Of a stretch of DNA of 64,000 nucleotides, positions 1 to 9,943 are shown piece after piece. Position 1 is the stretch's first letter, and each line of letters starts with the position of its first letter. Below the pieces are notes generated by a model, which saw only the letters and a program-made list of their open reading frames with translations, made no database searches and was not told where the DNA came from. The translations under genes and the position numbers were made by a program. Source of the DNA: Vibrio sp. B1FLJ16 (GTDB lineage: Bacteria > Pseudomonadota > Gammaproteobacteria > Enterobacterales > Vibrionaceae); the NCBI RefSeq assembly GCF_905175385.1, contig NZ_HG992750.1:1426001-1490000 (forward strand), in the 5' to 3' direction.

Positions 1-2
1 TC

Positions 3-809
3 GAGATCCTGCAAGTGGAAAGTGAGATTAGTGCGCCAGACCATCAATTAACGATAAGCGCAGAGATGCCCGCCGAAATCAGATTTCAATCCGTCAACTT
101 CAACTATCCTTCGCGTCCCGGCCAGCCTGCTATTAAAGACCTGAACTTAACTGCAGAACAAGGCAAAGTACTGGCGCTGGTCGGCCCGTCAGGTGCTGGT
201 AAAACGACACTTTTCGAACTGTTACAACGTTTTTACGATCCGCAGCAAGGCCAGGTTTTGTTTGGAGGTGTTGATATCCGCCAGTTCGCCCCGAACAATC
301 TTCGCCGCCAGATGGCACTAGTGCCGCAGCAGCCCGCGTTGTTCAGCCACGACGTATTCCACAATATTCGCTACGGTAACCCGGAAGCAACGGACGAGCA
401 AGTGATCGAAGCAGCGAAAAAAGCACACGCTCATGAGTTTATTGAGAAACTGCCTGAAGGCTATCACAGCTTTTTAGGCGAACGTGGCGTGAGATTATCC
501 GGCGGCCAGAAACAGCGTATTGCCATTGCCCGTGCCATTCTTAAGGACCCGAAGATTCTGTTGCTTGATGAAGCCACCAGCGCCTTGGATAGTGAAAGTG
601 AACACCATGTTCAGCAAGCTCTTGAGGGACTTATGAAAGGTCGCACCACACTGATCATTGCTCATCGCCTGTCGACCATTCAACATGCAGATAAGATAGC
701 AGTACTGGACGGTGGCGCACTGGTCGATATTGGTAACCACCAGTCACTGATGCAAAGCTGCGAGCTTTATCAGCGGCTGGTTAACTTGCAGTTTAAGCAC
801 TTAGAGTAA
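3..809 (+). CDS. ABC exporter ATP-binding domain (5' truncated by window)
   Basis: C-terminal part of a fused membrane/ATPase ABC exporter of the MsbA/lipid-drug type; the membrane half lies before the window. The reading frame is open from base 3, so the GTG at 15 is an internal codon, not a start. Nucleotide-binding domain motifs appear in order: Walker A GPSGAGKT, Q-loop VPQQPALF, ABC signature LSGGQKQR, Walker B ILLLDEATSALD and the switch histidine in IIAHRLST. This arrangement powers export of a hydrophobic substrate across the inner membrane; the substrate cannot be told from this half. The gene stands alone, converges on a VOC gene, and ends before a strong hairpin terminator. Confidence 0.9.
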   Translation, partial: EILQVESEISAPDHQLTISAEMPAEIRFQSVNFNYPSRPGQPAIKDLNLTAEQGKVLALVGPSGAGKTTLFELLQRFYDPQQGQVLFGGVDIRQFAPNNLRRQMALVPQQPALFSHDVFHNIRYGNPEATDEQVIEAAKKAHAHEFIEKLPEGYHSFLGERGVRLSGGQKQRIAIARAILKDPKILLLDEATSALDSESEHHVQQALEGLMKGRTTLIIAHRLSTIQHADKIAVLDGGALVDIGNHQSLMQSCELYQRLVNLQFKHLE

Positions 810-862
810 ACACTTACGTCCTCACACAGCGATGAACAGATAACACTGGCGTAAGGATGAGT

Positions 863-903
863 AAAGCAATCAGCCTCCTTTAAAAGGGAGGCTTATTGCT
901 TTC
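863..903. terminator. Bidirectional rho-independent terminator
   Basis: Inverted repeat between two convergent genes. An outer arm AAGCAAT/ATTGCTT and an inner arm GCCTCCTTT/AAAGGGAGGC close a small loop. A-rich and T-rich flanks suit termination in both directions, serving the ABC gene on plus and the VOC gene on minus. Confidence 0.75.
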
Positions 904-916
904 TGGCAATTTTACT

Positions 917-1345
917 TTAGTGTGAGTAATCATTACGTTCACTAAGTACATCTGAGAAATACTCGATAAACTCAAACTGCATACCGTGATCTTCCATATA
1001 GTAGACATTCTTTCTGAACGGGTGCTCTTCCCCTCTGTGATCAAGTTCGTAGCCCGCTTTACTCAACCTTTCAATTAGCGCTTCCACATCCGGCACCACA
1101 ATCCCTACATGTTTCACACCGGTAAATTGAGATGTCCAATGGTTCGCCTCGCCCTTTCCTCCGGAAGAGACCGCAATATAGGACTGGTCATCACCCACGT
1201 GAAACCATTCAATCGATCGCCCGAACCAATTATCTACTTTTCCTCCACCACGCATTTTCCACTCAGGAACAGCTGCTATTAAAAACTCTATTGTCTTTTG
1301 CGCATCGACGACTGAAATATTGGCGTGCTCAACATAACTTCTCAT
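917..1345 (-). CDS. VOC-family (glyoxalase/bleomycin-resistance fold) protein
   Basis: Protein of 142 residues with the vicinal-oxygen-chelate fold: two beta-alpha-beta-beta-beta modules, the second visible from KHVGIVVPD to QFEFIEY. Such proteins bind a divalent metal and act as small lyases, isomerases or antibiotic-binding proteins. The start is taken at the ATG at 1345 (MRSYVEH) because an AAGGA Shine-Dalgarno lies about 9 bases upstream and the conserved fold begins there. A longer frame to 1384 adds only a basic, non-conserved leader. It is a single gene converging on the ABC gene. The exact substrate is unknown. Confidence 0.75.
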   Translation of the reverse strand: MRSYVEHANISVVDAQKTIEFLIAAVPEWKMRGGGKVDNWFGRSIEWFHVGDDQSYIAVSSGGKGEANHWTSQFTGVKHVGIVVPDVEALIERLSKAGYELDHRGEEHPFRKNVYYMEDHGMQFEFIEYFSDVLSERNDYSH

Positions 1346-1564
1346 TTTCGTTTTCCTTCTCGCTTTCATGTTGTTATTAATCACTCTAGAACCTCAAGCT
1401 AGGTTGAGGTAAAGGACGATTTTGGTTGCAGCCCTAAAAATGAGATGAAGATCAAATAAGGAAATAGTTGAAGCCAGCGCACAAAAGCCTCAGAATGCGC
1501 TCTTTTCGCAGCGAACATAATTTCGACGCGTTGTTATCTAACTCGACAATTGAGAATCATATAT

Positions 1565-3112
1565 ATGGGTTTTACCTCTTTAGGTCTATCTGCTCCAATC
1601 CTTAAAGCAATTCAGGAAAAAGGCTATGACACCCCTTCTCCAATTCAGGCTCAGGCAATTCCGGCAATATTGGAAGGGAAAGATGTCATGGCGGCAGCAC
1701 AGACCGGTACAGGTAAAACAGCAGGCTTTACGCTACCAATTCTTGAACGATTATCCAGCGGCCCACGAGTTCGCGCTAATCAGGTTCGCGCTTTGATTCT
1801 TACTCCTACACGTGAGCTTGCTGCTCAGGTACAGGAAAACGTCTTTATGTATGGTCGTCATCTGCCACTGACCAGCGCTGTGGTCTTTGGTGGTGTGAAG
1901 ATTAACCCTCAGATGCTGCGCCTGCGTAAAGGTGCCGATGTACTGGTCGCGACTCCGGGGCGTCTGATGGATCTTTATAGCCAGAATGCAGTGAAGTTCG
2001 ACCAACTGGAAGTGTTGGTACTGGATGAAGCAGACCGTATGCTGGATATGGGCTTTATCCGCGACATTCGCAAGATCCTTAATCTACTGCCTAAGCAGCG
2101 CCAGAACCTACTGTTTTCAGCAACGTTTTCTGATGAGATTCGTGACCTTGCTAAAGGCCTGGTGAATAACCCGGTTGAGATTTCAGTTAACCCGGCAAAC
2201 TCTACGGCGAGAACTGTTGAGCAATGTATTTACCCATCGGATGTTAAGAAGAAGGCACCGATGCTGGTAAAACTGATTAAAGATGGCGACTGGAAACAAG
2301 TACTGGTATTCACTAAAACCAAACACGGTGCGAACCGTTTGGCAAAATTCCTGATCGAACAAAACCTCCCGGCAGCAGCAATCCATGGCAACAAAAGCCA
2401 AGGTGCACGTACCAAAGCGCTGGCTGACTTTAAATCTGGTGAGATTCGAGTCTTAGTCGCAACTGACATCGCGGCCCGTGGTATCGATATTCCTCAGCTT
2501 CCTCAGGTAGTGAACTACGAGTTACCAAAAGTTGCTGAAGATTATGTTCACCGTATTGGTCGTACTGGTCGCGCCGGTGAAGTTGGCAAAGCTATCTCTT
2601 TAGTCTGTGCACTTGAAGCGCCAGAGCTGTTCGCGATTGAACGCCTGATTAAGCAACTCCTGCCACGTAAGGAGCTTGACGGTTTCGCTCCGACCAATGT
2701 CGTACCGGAATCTAAACTGGATACCCGTCCGATTAAGCCGAAAAAACCGAAGAAGCCTAAAAAGCCAAAAGCACCGCAGGCAGAAGGTGGAAATACCCAG
2801 TCAGCAGATAAAAAGGGATCCAATGGTGCCAACAAGCCTAAGCGCCGCTCCTTTAGTGGTGGCAAAGGTGACAACAGCGGCAGCAGAAACGATTCAAACC
2901 AAGGCGGCACAGGGAAACCACAAGGTAACCGAGACGGTCAAGGGCGTGCGAACACTAGACCAAATGGAAACAAGCCAAATGGCAACAAGCCAAACGGAAA
3001 TAAAAACAGCAATGGTGGAAAACCGTCCGGCAACCGCAAGCCGAACAATGCTAAACCATCTGGTAATAAGCCATCCGGGCAGCGTCGTAAGCCACGCCCT
3101 CAGACTGCTTAG
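1565..3112 (+). CDS. rhlE: DEAD-box ATP-dependent RNA helicase, RhlE type
   Basis: Cytoplasmic RNA helicase of about 515 residues. The RecA1 core shows the Q motif (PSPIQAQAI), motif I AQTGTGKT near residue 50, [12 protein letters not shown] near 153 and SAT near 184. RecA2 ends with [10 protein letters not shown] near 330. Family members unwind short RNA duplexes in ribosome assembly, mRNA turnover and cold growth. From about residue 385 the protein becomes a long basic low-complexity tail of lysine/proline then Asn-Gly-Lys-Pro repeats, probably a disordered RNA-binding extension. The ATG at 1565 is preferred over an upstream TTG because the domain starts right after it; the ribosome-binding site is weak. 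A 5' region of about 200 bases carries no other gene and may be a regulatory leader. Confidence 0.9.
   Translation: MGFTSLGLSAPILKAIQEKGYDTPSPIQAQAIPAILEGKDVMAAAQTGTGKTAGFTLPILERLSSGPRVRANQVRALILTPTRELAAQVQENVFMYGRHLPLTSAVVFGGVKINPQMLRLRKGADVLVATPGRLMDLYSQNAVKFDQLEVLVLDEADRMLDMGFIRDIRKILNLLPKQRQNLLFSATFSDEIRDLAKGLVNNPVEISVNPANSTARTVEQCIYPSDVKKKAPMLVKLIKDGDWKQVLVFTKTKHGANRLAKFLIEQNLPAAAIHGNKSQGARTKALADFKSGEIRVLVATDIAARGIDIPQLPQVVNYELPKVAEDYVHRIGRTGRAGEVGKAISLVCALEAPELFAIERLIKQLLPRKELDGFAPTNVVPESKLDTRPIKPKKPKKPKKPKAPQAEGGNTQSADKKGSNGANKPKRRSFSGGKGDNSGSRNDSNQGGTGKPQGNRDGQGRANTRPNGNKPNGNKPNGNKNSNGGKPSGNRKPNNAKPSGNKPSGQRRKPRPQTA
2961..3005 (+). repeat. Three imperfect 15-bp tandem units in rhlE tail
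   Basis: Three adjacent copies of a unit like CAAATGGAAACAAGC encode repeated P-N-G-N-K steps inside the basic tail of the RhlE protein. The unit is in frame, so copy-number change would lengthen or shorten the tail without breaking the gene. Confidence 0.8.
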
Positions 3113-3134
3113 GGCATCGGTTTAATTCAGAGCT

Positions 3135-3168
3135 AAAAAAGCCCCGACACAACTATGTGTTGGGGCAT
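3135..3168 (-). terminator. Rho-independent terminator between convergent genes
   Basis: Stem GCCCCGACACA / TGTGTTGGGGC with a short loop. Read on the minus strand it is followed by six T, so it fits the end of the dehydrogenase operon; it probably also stops rhlE transcription. Confidence 0.8.
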
Positions 3169-3201
3169 GGCAAAGATAAACCTTTATGCAATCAATCTAT
3201 A

Positions 3202-4260
3202 TTACACGACTTCTAACTCACCATTTCTCCAAGGTTCAATTACAACCTTGATGTGGTCATTTGGTGTCATTAACTGCTTAAATGCACTTTCAACACCATC
3301 CATACCCACTTTAGCGGTCAGCATTTTCTGCCAAGGCACTTTACCTTCCGCGATAGCTTGCAAACACTGTTCAAACTCATGCGGCTGGTAGTAGTAAGAG
3401 AATCGTAGATCAAGCTCTTTTACTGTTGCGTAAGCGTAGTTGATCTCAGTAGGTGTAGTATGAATACCCGTAACCACAATGCGAGCACCTGCTGGTGCAC
3501 GGCGGATAAAGTCGTCAATCAAGGTATGTTTACCAACACACTCGAAGATAACCAAACGTGAGCCCGTTGCGACTTCAGCACCCACCGCGACTTCGTCTTC
3601 TCTAGTCGGGTTTACTGCACGTGTTGCGCCAAAGTCTTTTGCCAACTCAAGCTTATCGTCTTGAATATCGACCGCCAGAATATTACTAACACCACGTTGA
3701 TGTAGCGCAGTAATGGTAGCAAGACCAATCGGGCCACAACCTACAACCAATGCAACTTCATCAGCCTGAATATCACTGCGGTTAACTGCATGCAAACCGA
3801 CGGCTAGTGGCTCAGTCAACGCTGCAGCTTCTGATGGTACGTTCTCAGGAACCGACAGAAGAAGCGCTTCATCAAGCAGAAAGTACTCAGAGTATGCACC
3901 GTGAATCCCCGGAGTCACCCCCACGCCAGCACCATTTTGGCTCATAAGAACCGGCACTGAGGTAACACGACTGCCAACTGGCAGTGCTTGTTGTGTGTCA
4001 TCACCGTATTCAACGATTTCCGCACAAAATTCATGTCCAAGCATGACTTCCGTGTGATCATCCATTGCATCTGTCATCACACCTAGCTTGCGGTAAACAT
4101 CAAATACTTCTTCCGTATGACGCGCAATGTGTAGGTCCGAGCCACAAATACCACATGCAAGGCTACGAACAAGTACTTGGCCTGGGGCCGGTTTTGGTAC
4201 ATTCACTTGCTGCAAGTGAACGCTACCATCTTGCATTACAATACTGTTCATTGTTGTCAT
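3202..4260 (-). CDS. Zinc-type medium-chain alcohol dehydrogenase
   Basis: NAD(P)-dependent dehydrogenase of 352 residues of the MDR superfamily. Catalytic zinc ligands are visible in CGICGSDLH and GHEFCAE, and the Rossmann dinucleotide site in VVGCGPIGLA. The four-cysteine structural zinc lobe usual in alcohol and threonine dehydrogenases is absent: the region after GSRVTSVP has no cysteine cluster. The start at 4260 has a GGAG site about 9 bases upstream and lies only 4 bases after the cupin stop, so the two are co-translated. It is the third gene of an operon with a cupin and an SDR, opposite an AraC-type regulator, suggesting oxidation of a hydroxylated intermediate in a small catabolic pathway. 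The substrate is unknown. Confidence 0.8.
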   Translation of the reverse strand: MTTMNSIVMQDGSVHLQQVNVPKPAPGQVLVRSLACGICGSDLHIARHTEEVFDVYRKLGVMTDAMDDHTEVMLGHEFCAEIVEYGDDTQQALPVGSRVTSVPVLMSQNGAGVGVTPGIHGAYSEYFLLDEALLLSVPENVPSEAAALTEPLAVGLHAVNRSDIQADEVALVVGCGPIGLATITALHQRGVSNILAVDIQDDKLELAKDFGATRAVNPTREDEVAVGAEVATGSRLVIFECVGKHTLIDDFIRRAPAGARIVVTGIHTTPTEINYAYATVKELDLRFSYYYQPHEFEQCLQAIAEGKVPWQKMLTAKVGMDGVESAFKQLMTPNDHIKVVIEPWRNGELEVV

Positions 4261-4264
4261 AGGA

Positions 4265-4777
4265 TTACGCTCCAAGCTCGTCGCTCATACCTGCAACTGC
4301 ACCTGGTTTAATGTAACGTGGCGTGATGCCCTGTGCTTTAGCAGTAGCAATTAAAACCTGTTCAATCCAGCCAGCATCCATGATGTTCATGAAATTACCG
4401 TCTTCATCAAAGTTGATGTTAGCACCCTCAATCACCATAAAGCCGTCTGCACCACCTGACTCTTCCGGACAATGGAACGTATGGATAGAACCGCCTGGCT
4501 CGTAAAGGTAGCTACCTGCTGTTTGCGGTTGGTCAGGGTACTCAAGATAATTCCACTTACCGCTTAGCGTGTAGAAATGCACCACACCTGTGTGGAAGTG
4601 CTTAGGCAGAGTGATACCTGGTTTGAATTTCGCTCGAATTACCCAAGTGCCATTCTCCGGGTCTAGAAACAACGGGTAAACATCAACACCCGGTAGTGCA
4701 TCTTTGATGATCGACTCTTCGTTAGTGTTCAGAGTCAATAGAAGGTCCTGGTGATTAATAACTTCTGGTAGTGACAT
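4265..4777 (-). CDS. Cupin protein, dihydroxyacetophenone-dioxygenase-like
   Basis: Single-domain cupin of 170 residues. The first cupin motif is seen around KHFHTGVVHFYTLSG, with closely spaced histidines for a metal, and the second around EPGGSIHTF. The sequence resembles, by eye, proteins named 2,4'-dihydroxyacetophenone dioxygenase family, which cleave a carbon-carbon bond next to a keto group using iron; that assignment is tentative. A GAGGA site lies just before the ATG. It sits second in an SDR-cupin-ADH operon, so it may act on a keto compound made or used by the two dehydrogenases. Confidence 0.65.
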   Translation of the reverse strand: MSLPEVINHQDLLLTLNTNEESIIKDALPGVDVYPLFLDPENGTWVIRAKFKPGITLPKHFHTGVVHFYTLSGKWNYLEYPDQPQTAGSYLYEPGGSIHTFHCPEESGGADGFMVIEGANINFDEDGNFMNIMDAGWIEQVLIATAKAQGITPRYIKPGAVAGMSDELGA

Positions 4778-4818
4778 AACTTGCTTCCTCGCTTTTGTTG
4801 TAATTAGACTTCCACGTC

Positions 4819-5580
4819 TTAACCCAGTAGAGGGTATTTAAAATTCTCGAAACCGTCTGATGCATTAACGGTGCAGCCGTTGATAACATTCGCTTTATCA
4901 CTGACCAAAAATGCAACTACGTTGGCAATTTCTTCTGTTTGAGTAAAGGTCTGGCGCATCTGTTCTTTACGGATGTGTTCCCATAGACCAAACGCTTCAT
5001 ATTGACGTAGCATTGGCGTATCCACGCGACCCGGTGCGATAGCCACGACTCGAACCCCCAAAGGCGCGAGCTCCAAAGCTGCACTTTTCGTCATCATGTC
5101 CACGGCGGCTTTGCTTACGTTGTAAGTAAACGTCAGTTCCCCAGCGACTTGTGCATAGACAGACGAGGTATTCATTATCACGCCCGGCGTGCCTTGTGCC
5201 TGGAATTGACGAGCGGCAGCCAAAATTCCGTAATAAACCCCGTTCTGATTTACCTTTGAAACAGGCTCGAAATCTTCGATAGGATCATGCTCTAGCAACG
5301 GTTTTGCTAAACCGATGCCAGCGTTATTGATCATGATATCCAGCTTGCCAAATTGCTCGACGGCGTAATTGACCATCGCTTCAACTTGCTGATAATCAGT
5401 CACATCAGCCGAAAAGGTTTTTAAGGATTGCTTATCCGCGTCTTTATAAACTTCGAGAGAGTGTTGAGAAATATCTACAGCCAATACGTTTGCGCCCTGC
5501 TCACGTAGTTTTGTAACGATGGCTTGACCAATTCCACCAGCTGCGCCAGTGACAATCGCCGTTTTGTTCATCAGTTCCAT
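4819..5580 (-). CDS. Short-chain dehydrogenase/reductase
   Basis: Classical SDR of 253 residues. The cofactor-binding TGAAGGIG is near residue 12, with NNAG near 88 and a catalytic Ser-Tyr-Lys set in NTSSVYAQ and YNVSK. The PGRVDTPM region follows the active site as usual. It oxidises or reduces a hydroxy/keto group with NAD(P); the substrate is not evident. First gene of the minus-strand operon, 41 bases before the cupin, with an AAGGGAAG ribosome site before the ATG. The promoter must lie in the 128-base gap shared with the divergent AraC regulator, the usual place for control of such operons. Confidence 0.8.
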   Translation of the reverse strand: MELMNKTAIVTGAAGGIGQAIVTKLREQGANVLAVDISQHSLEVYKDADKQSLKTFSADVTDYQQVEAMVNYAVEQFGKLDIMINNAGIGLAKPLLEHDPIEDFEPVSKVNQNGVYYGILAAARQFQAQGTPGVIMNTSSVYAQVAGELTFTYNVSKAAVDMMTKSAALELAPLGVRVVAIAPGRVDTPMLRQYEAFGLWEHIRKEQMRQTFTQTEEIANVVAFLVSDKANVINGCTVNASDGFENFKYPLLG

Positions 5581-5641
5581 TTAGCTTCCCTTCTACGATA
5601 TGTTATCGAAATGTAACTTAGATCAGGTTTTTAACACTCAC

Positions 5642-5670
5642 TTGACCTTTTGCGAAAAAAACTTGATATA
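5642..5670 (+). promoter_or_regulatory. Candidate sigma-70 promoter for the AraC-type gene
   Basis: TTGACC at 5642-5647 and GATATA at 5665-5670 are 17 bases apart, about 40 bases before the regulator ATG. The match is fair only, and nothing tests it here. Confidence 0.35.
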
Positions 5671-5708
5671 TTGCGATTTACAAACCATTAACATTTCAAA
5701 ATCGAGAC

Positions 5709-6719
5709 ATGTATATCGTTAGAAGCGGTGCAGCAGACAAATTTGATAGTTTGGTTTCTGAACTTGGGCAGAACCCTATAGAGATAATGAAACAGGTAGG
5801 GCTATCTGCTGCTCAATTTCGCGATCCCGATACATACATTGCCAACTCAAGACTTGCTGAATTACTAGAAAACGCTGCGATACTCTGTCAGGAGCCTATG
5901 TTTGGCGTATTACTGGCTCAGCGGCAAGGCGCCAGTGCGTTAGGTGATTTATCGATGCTCGTTGCGCGTGCGAAAACGGTAAGAGAGGCACTGAGACTGG
6001 CCAATGACTATCTCTATTTGCAGTCTTCAGGTGTTAAATTCTCTATGGTTCCGCAAGATGACTGGATGAAACTTTGTTTAAGCATTGACACCTACAGTGA
6101 TCAAATTACCACCCAGCTTATGCAAATCAGTGTCATGCAAATGGCACGGTTTGTGGCAAACTTGCTCAACATTGATACGAATAGTTTTACCTTGCATTTG
6201 ACCCAGTCTGGCAACTTAGATAACCGAAGCTCCAGTTATGCCAACGTTCCTAAGATCCGCTTTGGTGAAAAATTTAACGGCATTATGCTCAAGACAAGTT
6301 TGCTCGACACACGTAACCATCAGGATGAAGAGGCATTAAATAGGCATTTTCAGGAACACCTCAAATATCTGCAAAATCGTTATCCAAACAATTTAAGCGA
6401 TCAGGCCAGAGATATGATCGGACGATTACTGCCTACCGGAGAATGTAGTGTTGAACAGGTCGCCCGTGCGTTGGATATGCATCCGAGAATGTTACAAATC
6501 AGACTAAAAGAGTATGGCGAGAATTACAGCAAGTTATTGCGCCAGGTAAGGCAAAACTTTGCTGAACGTCGCCTTAATGAAAATGTTCAGAGTATTACCG
6601 ATATCGCCCTTCAGCTTGGTTATGCGGAAGCTGCGGTTTTTAGCCGCCACTTCCGAAAATGGACAGGCAAATCACCAAGTCAGTGGCGTAAAGATCAAAC
6701 CGAAACAAACACTAATTAA
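5709..6719 (+). CDS. AraC-family transcriptional regulator
   Basis: Regulator of 336 residues. The N-terminal two thirds match the arabinose-binding-like domain of OruR/ArgR-type AraC proteins, which senses a small ligand. The C-terminal 100 residues hold two helix-turn-helix units, the second recognisable as SITDIALQLGYAEAAVFSRH followed by GKSPSQWR. It is transcribed away from the SDR-cupin-ADH operon, so it most likely activates that operon in response to the pathway substrate. The ATG at 5709 starts the conserved domain directly. No partner sensor is present. Confidence 0.85.
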   Translation: MYIVRSGAADKFDSLVSELGQNPIEIMKQVGLSAAQFRDPDTYIANSRLAELLENAAILCQEPMFGVLLAQRQGASALGDLSMLVARAKTVREALRLANDYLYLQSSGVKFSMVPQDDWMKLCLSIDTYSDQITTQLMQISVMQMARFVANLLNIDTNSFTLHLTQSGNLDNRSSSYANVPKIRFGEKFNGIMLKTSLLDTRNHQDEEALNRHFQEHLKYLQNRYPNNLSDQARDMIGRLLPTGECSVEQVARALDMHPRMLQIRLKEYGENYSKLLRQVRQNFAERRLNENVQSITDIALQLGYAEAAVFSRHFRKWTGKSPSQWRKDQTETNTN

Positions 6720-6858
6720 CTCGCTCGTTACGTCCCGCTCTAAGTTTTTGCAACCAAGAAACCGACATCACTCCATCGCACGTCATTAAGAGCAGCTTGT
6801 GATCGTGATCCTCTTTCTTTTTTCGTTCTCTTGATGATTAAGAGTCTTTATTGCATTA

Positions 6859-6872
6859 TGTAACCGGTTCCA
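6859..6872. promoter_or_regulatory. LacI-type operator upstream of 6-phospho-beta-glucosidase
   Basis: Near-palindrome TGTAACCGGTTCCA centred on AACCGGTT, about 70 bases before the glucosidase ATG. The CG-centred AACCGGTT core is typical of operators of LacI-family repressors such as AscG and GalR. The repressor gene lies just downstream at 8530, so autogenous cluster control is likely. Confidence 0.6.
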
Positions 6873-6932
6873 AAACATTAAATAGGCTATATTTGAGATA
6901 GGTAGACCCGTATTTCAGACGGCTAAGGGTAA

Positions 6933-8375
<1,443 letters not shown>

Positions 8376-8419
8376 CTCTCTGACTCTTTGAATAAACTGT
8401 CGGTAAAAAGCATTCAAAT

Positions 8420-8455
8420 AATACACCCTGCGTCTCAGACTCAGGGTGTATTTGG
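8420..8455 (+). terminator. Rho-independent terminator after glucosidase gene
   Basis: Perfect 11-bp stem AATACACCCTG / CAGGGTGTATT with an 11-base loop, followed by TTGGTT. It separates the glucosidase gene from its repressor, which therefore needs its own promoter. Confidence 0.75.
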
Positions 8456-8529
8456 TTCTGAGAAGATCAATAACAACCGATAGTCCACAATTAGTGTAAA
8501 CTGTGCGCCGTATGATTGAGGAAGAAAAA

Positions 8530-9531
8530 ATGGCGACAATCAAAGACGTATGTAAAGCAGCAGGCGTGTCGAAAGCGACCGTTTCCAGAGTTTTAAATGG
8601 CAGCGAATCTGTTAAAGAACAAACTCGCCAGACAGTACTGGCGACAATGAAATCCCTTGGCTATCAGCCAAATGCCTTTGCCCGTGCTCTGGCGACGAAC
8701 AGCTACAATACGTTCGGTTTAATTCTTCCTCATTTTGAAAGTCACTACTTTGGTTCGATGCTGACCGAAGCCGCACTCGACATGCAAAAAGCAGATAAAA
8801 AGTTATTTGTCATGAACAGTAGCGACAGTGCTAAGGGGGAAGAAGACGCAGTGCGCTCACTTAACGCACACAACTGTGATGCGATCATGATTTACAGCCG
8901 TCACCTGTCTGAGCAGCAACTTTCCAGCCTGCAACAAGAGATCAAAACTCAGCTTATCGTCATCAACCGCTCTTTGGATGACGAGCGATTGTTTAGCTTT
9001 GGTTTTGACCAAGAACAAGTGGCACGTGTCGCAACCAACCACCTTTTAAGTTCTGGCCATAAGAAAATCGCCTGTATTACCACACCCATGCCGAGCAGCA
9101 CAGGTCATAAACGTCTCGCGGGCTATAAAGAAACCCTCGAAGAGCACGGAATAAAAGTTGAAGAATCACTCATTTTCCATGGCGAGAGCAGCCTCAAAAG
9201 TGGCTATGATGCGACGATCAAACTGATCGACAGCGGTGTGCCTTTTACCGCCATTTTTTCCTGCGCAGATTCTATGGCTATTGGCGCAATTCGTGCGTTG
9301 CATGACCGCGGAATAAAAGTGCCGGAAGAAGTCTCTGTTATCGGTATTGATGGCGATCCTGCCGGCGATTATATGGTTCCGCGCTTATCAAGCGTCGCGT
9401 TGCCGATATTAGAACTGACCCGTGATGCGGTCACCACAGCGCTTACCTACAACAAACGAGAAAGCGACAAAAAGCACTTTCAATATCAGGGGTCACTACA
9501 GGTAAAAGAATCTACCCGGGAAGCGAACTGA
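8530..9531 (+). CDS. LacI-family repressor, AscG-like
   Basis: Repressor of 333 residues. Residues 1-25 form the LacI helix-turn-helix (ATIKDVCKAAGVSKATVSRV), followed by the hinge and a periplasmic-binding-protein-like sensor domain with the typical C-terminal VSVIGIDGD and PRLSSV. The ATG at 8530 is chosen because a GAGGAAG ribosome site lies just upstream and LacI proteins begin exactly here; the upstream in-frame codons are leader only. By position it controls the glucosidase gene through the AACCGGTT operator at 6859-6872. The ligand is probably a beta-glucoside or its phosphate. Confidence 0.88.
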   Translation: MATIKDVCKAAGVSKATVSRVLNGSESVKEQTRQTVLATMKSLGYQPNAFARALATNSYNTFGLILPHFESHYFGSMLTEAALDMQKADKKLFVMNSSDSAKGEEDAVRSLNAHNCDAIMIYSRHLSEQQLSSLQQEIKTQLIVINRSLDDERLFSFGFDQEQVARVATNHLLSSGHKKIACITTPMPSSTGHKRLAGYKETLEEHGIKVEESLIFHGESSLKSGYDATIKLIDSGVPFTAIFSCADSMAIGAIRALHDRGIKVPEEVSVIGIDGDPAGDYMVPRLSSVALPILELTRDAVTTALTYNKRESDKKHFQYQGSLQVKESTREAN

Positions 9532-9943
9532 TCGACAACACTAGCCAACCTCCTATGCCCCCGCATTTTCTTAACAGCGCGGGTTATCTGACCGCCGATT
9601 TCCCTTCTGAATCCACTCTAATACTGCGGCTGATACCATGATTCTCTGACTTCTGACCAGAGATGCATAGTTCGCAGTCTGATCGCTAAAAAGCTCATTA
9701 ATACAATACTTTGCTGATTAAACTTTCCCTACCTCACTTAACGTTCTACACAATGAATTGCATTTTTTTCATCAAAGAATGCAGCATTGAGTCCAAAACT
9801 AAACCACACTAGTCTTTATTGATAAGTACTAAAACAACGAGGAGCTCATATATGTGCCGATATTTTTAACCACCTATTTCTAGTGGAGGTTAAAAGTAAC
9901 AGCAGGTCTAGATGACCTTATAAGATTTCAACAAGGAGAGTGT
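9532..9943 (+). promoter_or_regulatory. Leader region of the ectoine operon with inverted repeat
   Basis: No gene is visible in this 412-base gap. An inverted repeat at 9864-9874 and 9885-9895 (TTTTAACCACC / GGAGGTTAAAA, one A-A mismatch, 10-base spacer) lies about 50 bases before doeA. It has no T tract, so it is not a terminator. It could be an operator for the operon-encoded Lrp-type protein DoeX or another regulator, or an mRNA hairpin. A second weak CCCGC / GCGGG pairing lies just after the repressor gene, near 9557-9585. Confidence 0.45.

Noticed and set aside
1132..1380. Open frames opposite to the VOC gene and many similar antisense frames
   Set aside because: They lack ribosome sites and family likeness and mirror real genes on the other strand.
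2900..3110. Repeated units at the end of rhlE as a possible CRISPR or repeat array
   Set aside because: The repeats are short, in frame, without unique spacers, and encode the basic tail of the helicase.
9557..9585. CCCGC / GCGGG pairing after the LacI gene as a terminator
   Set aside because: Only five paired bases, a long loop and no T tract.
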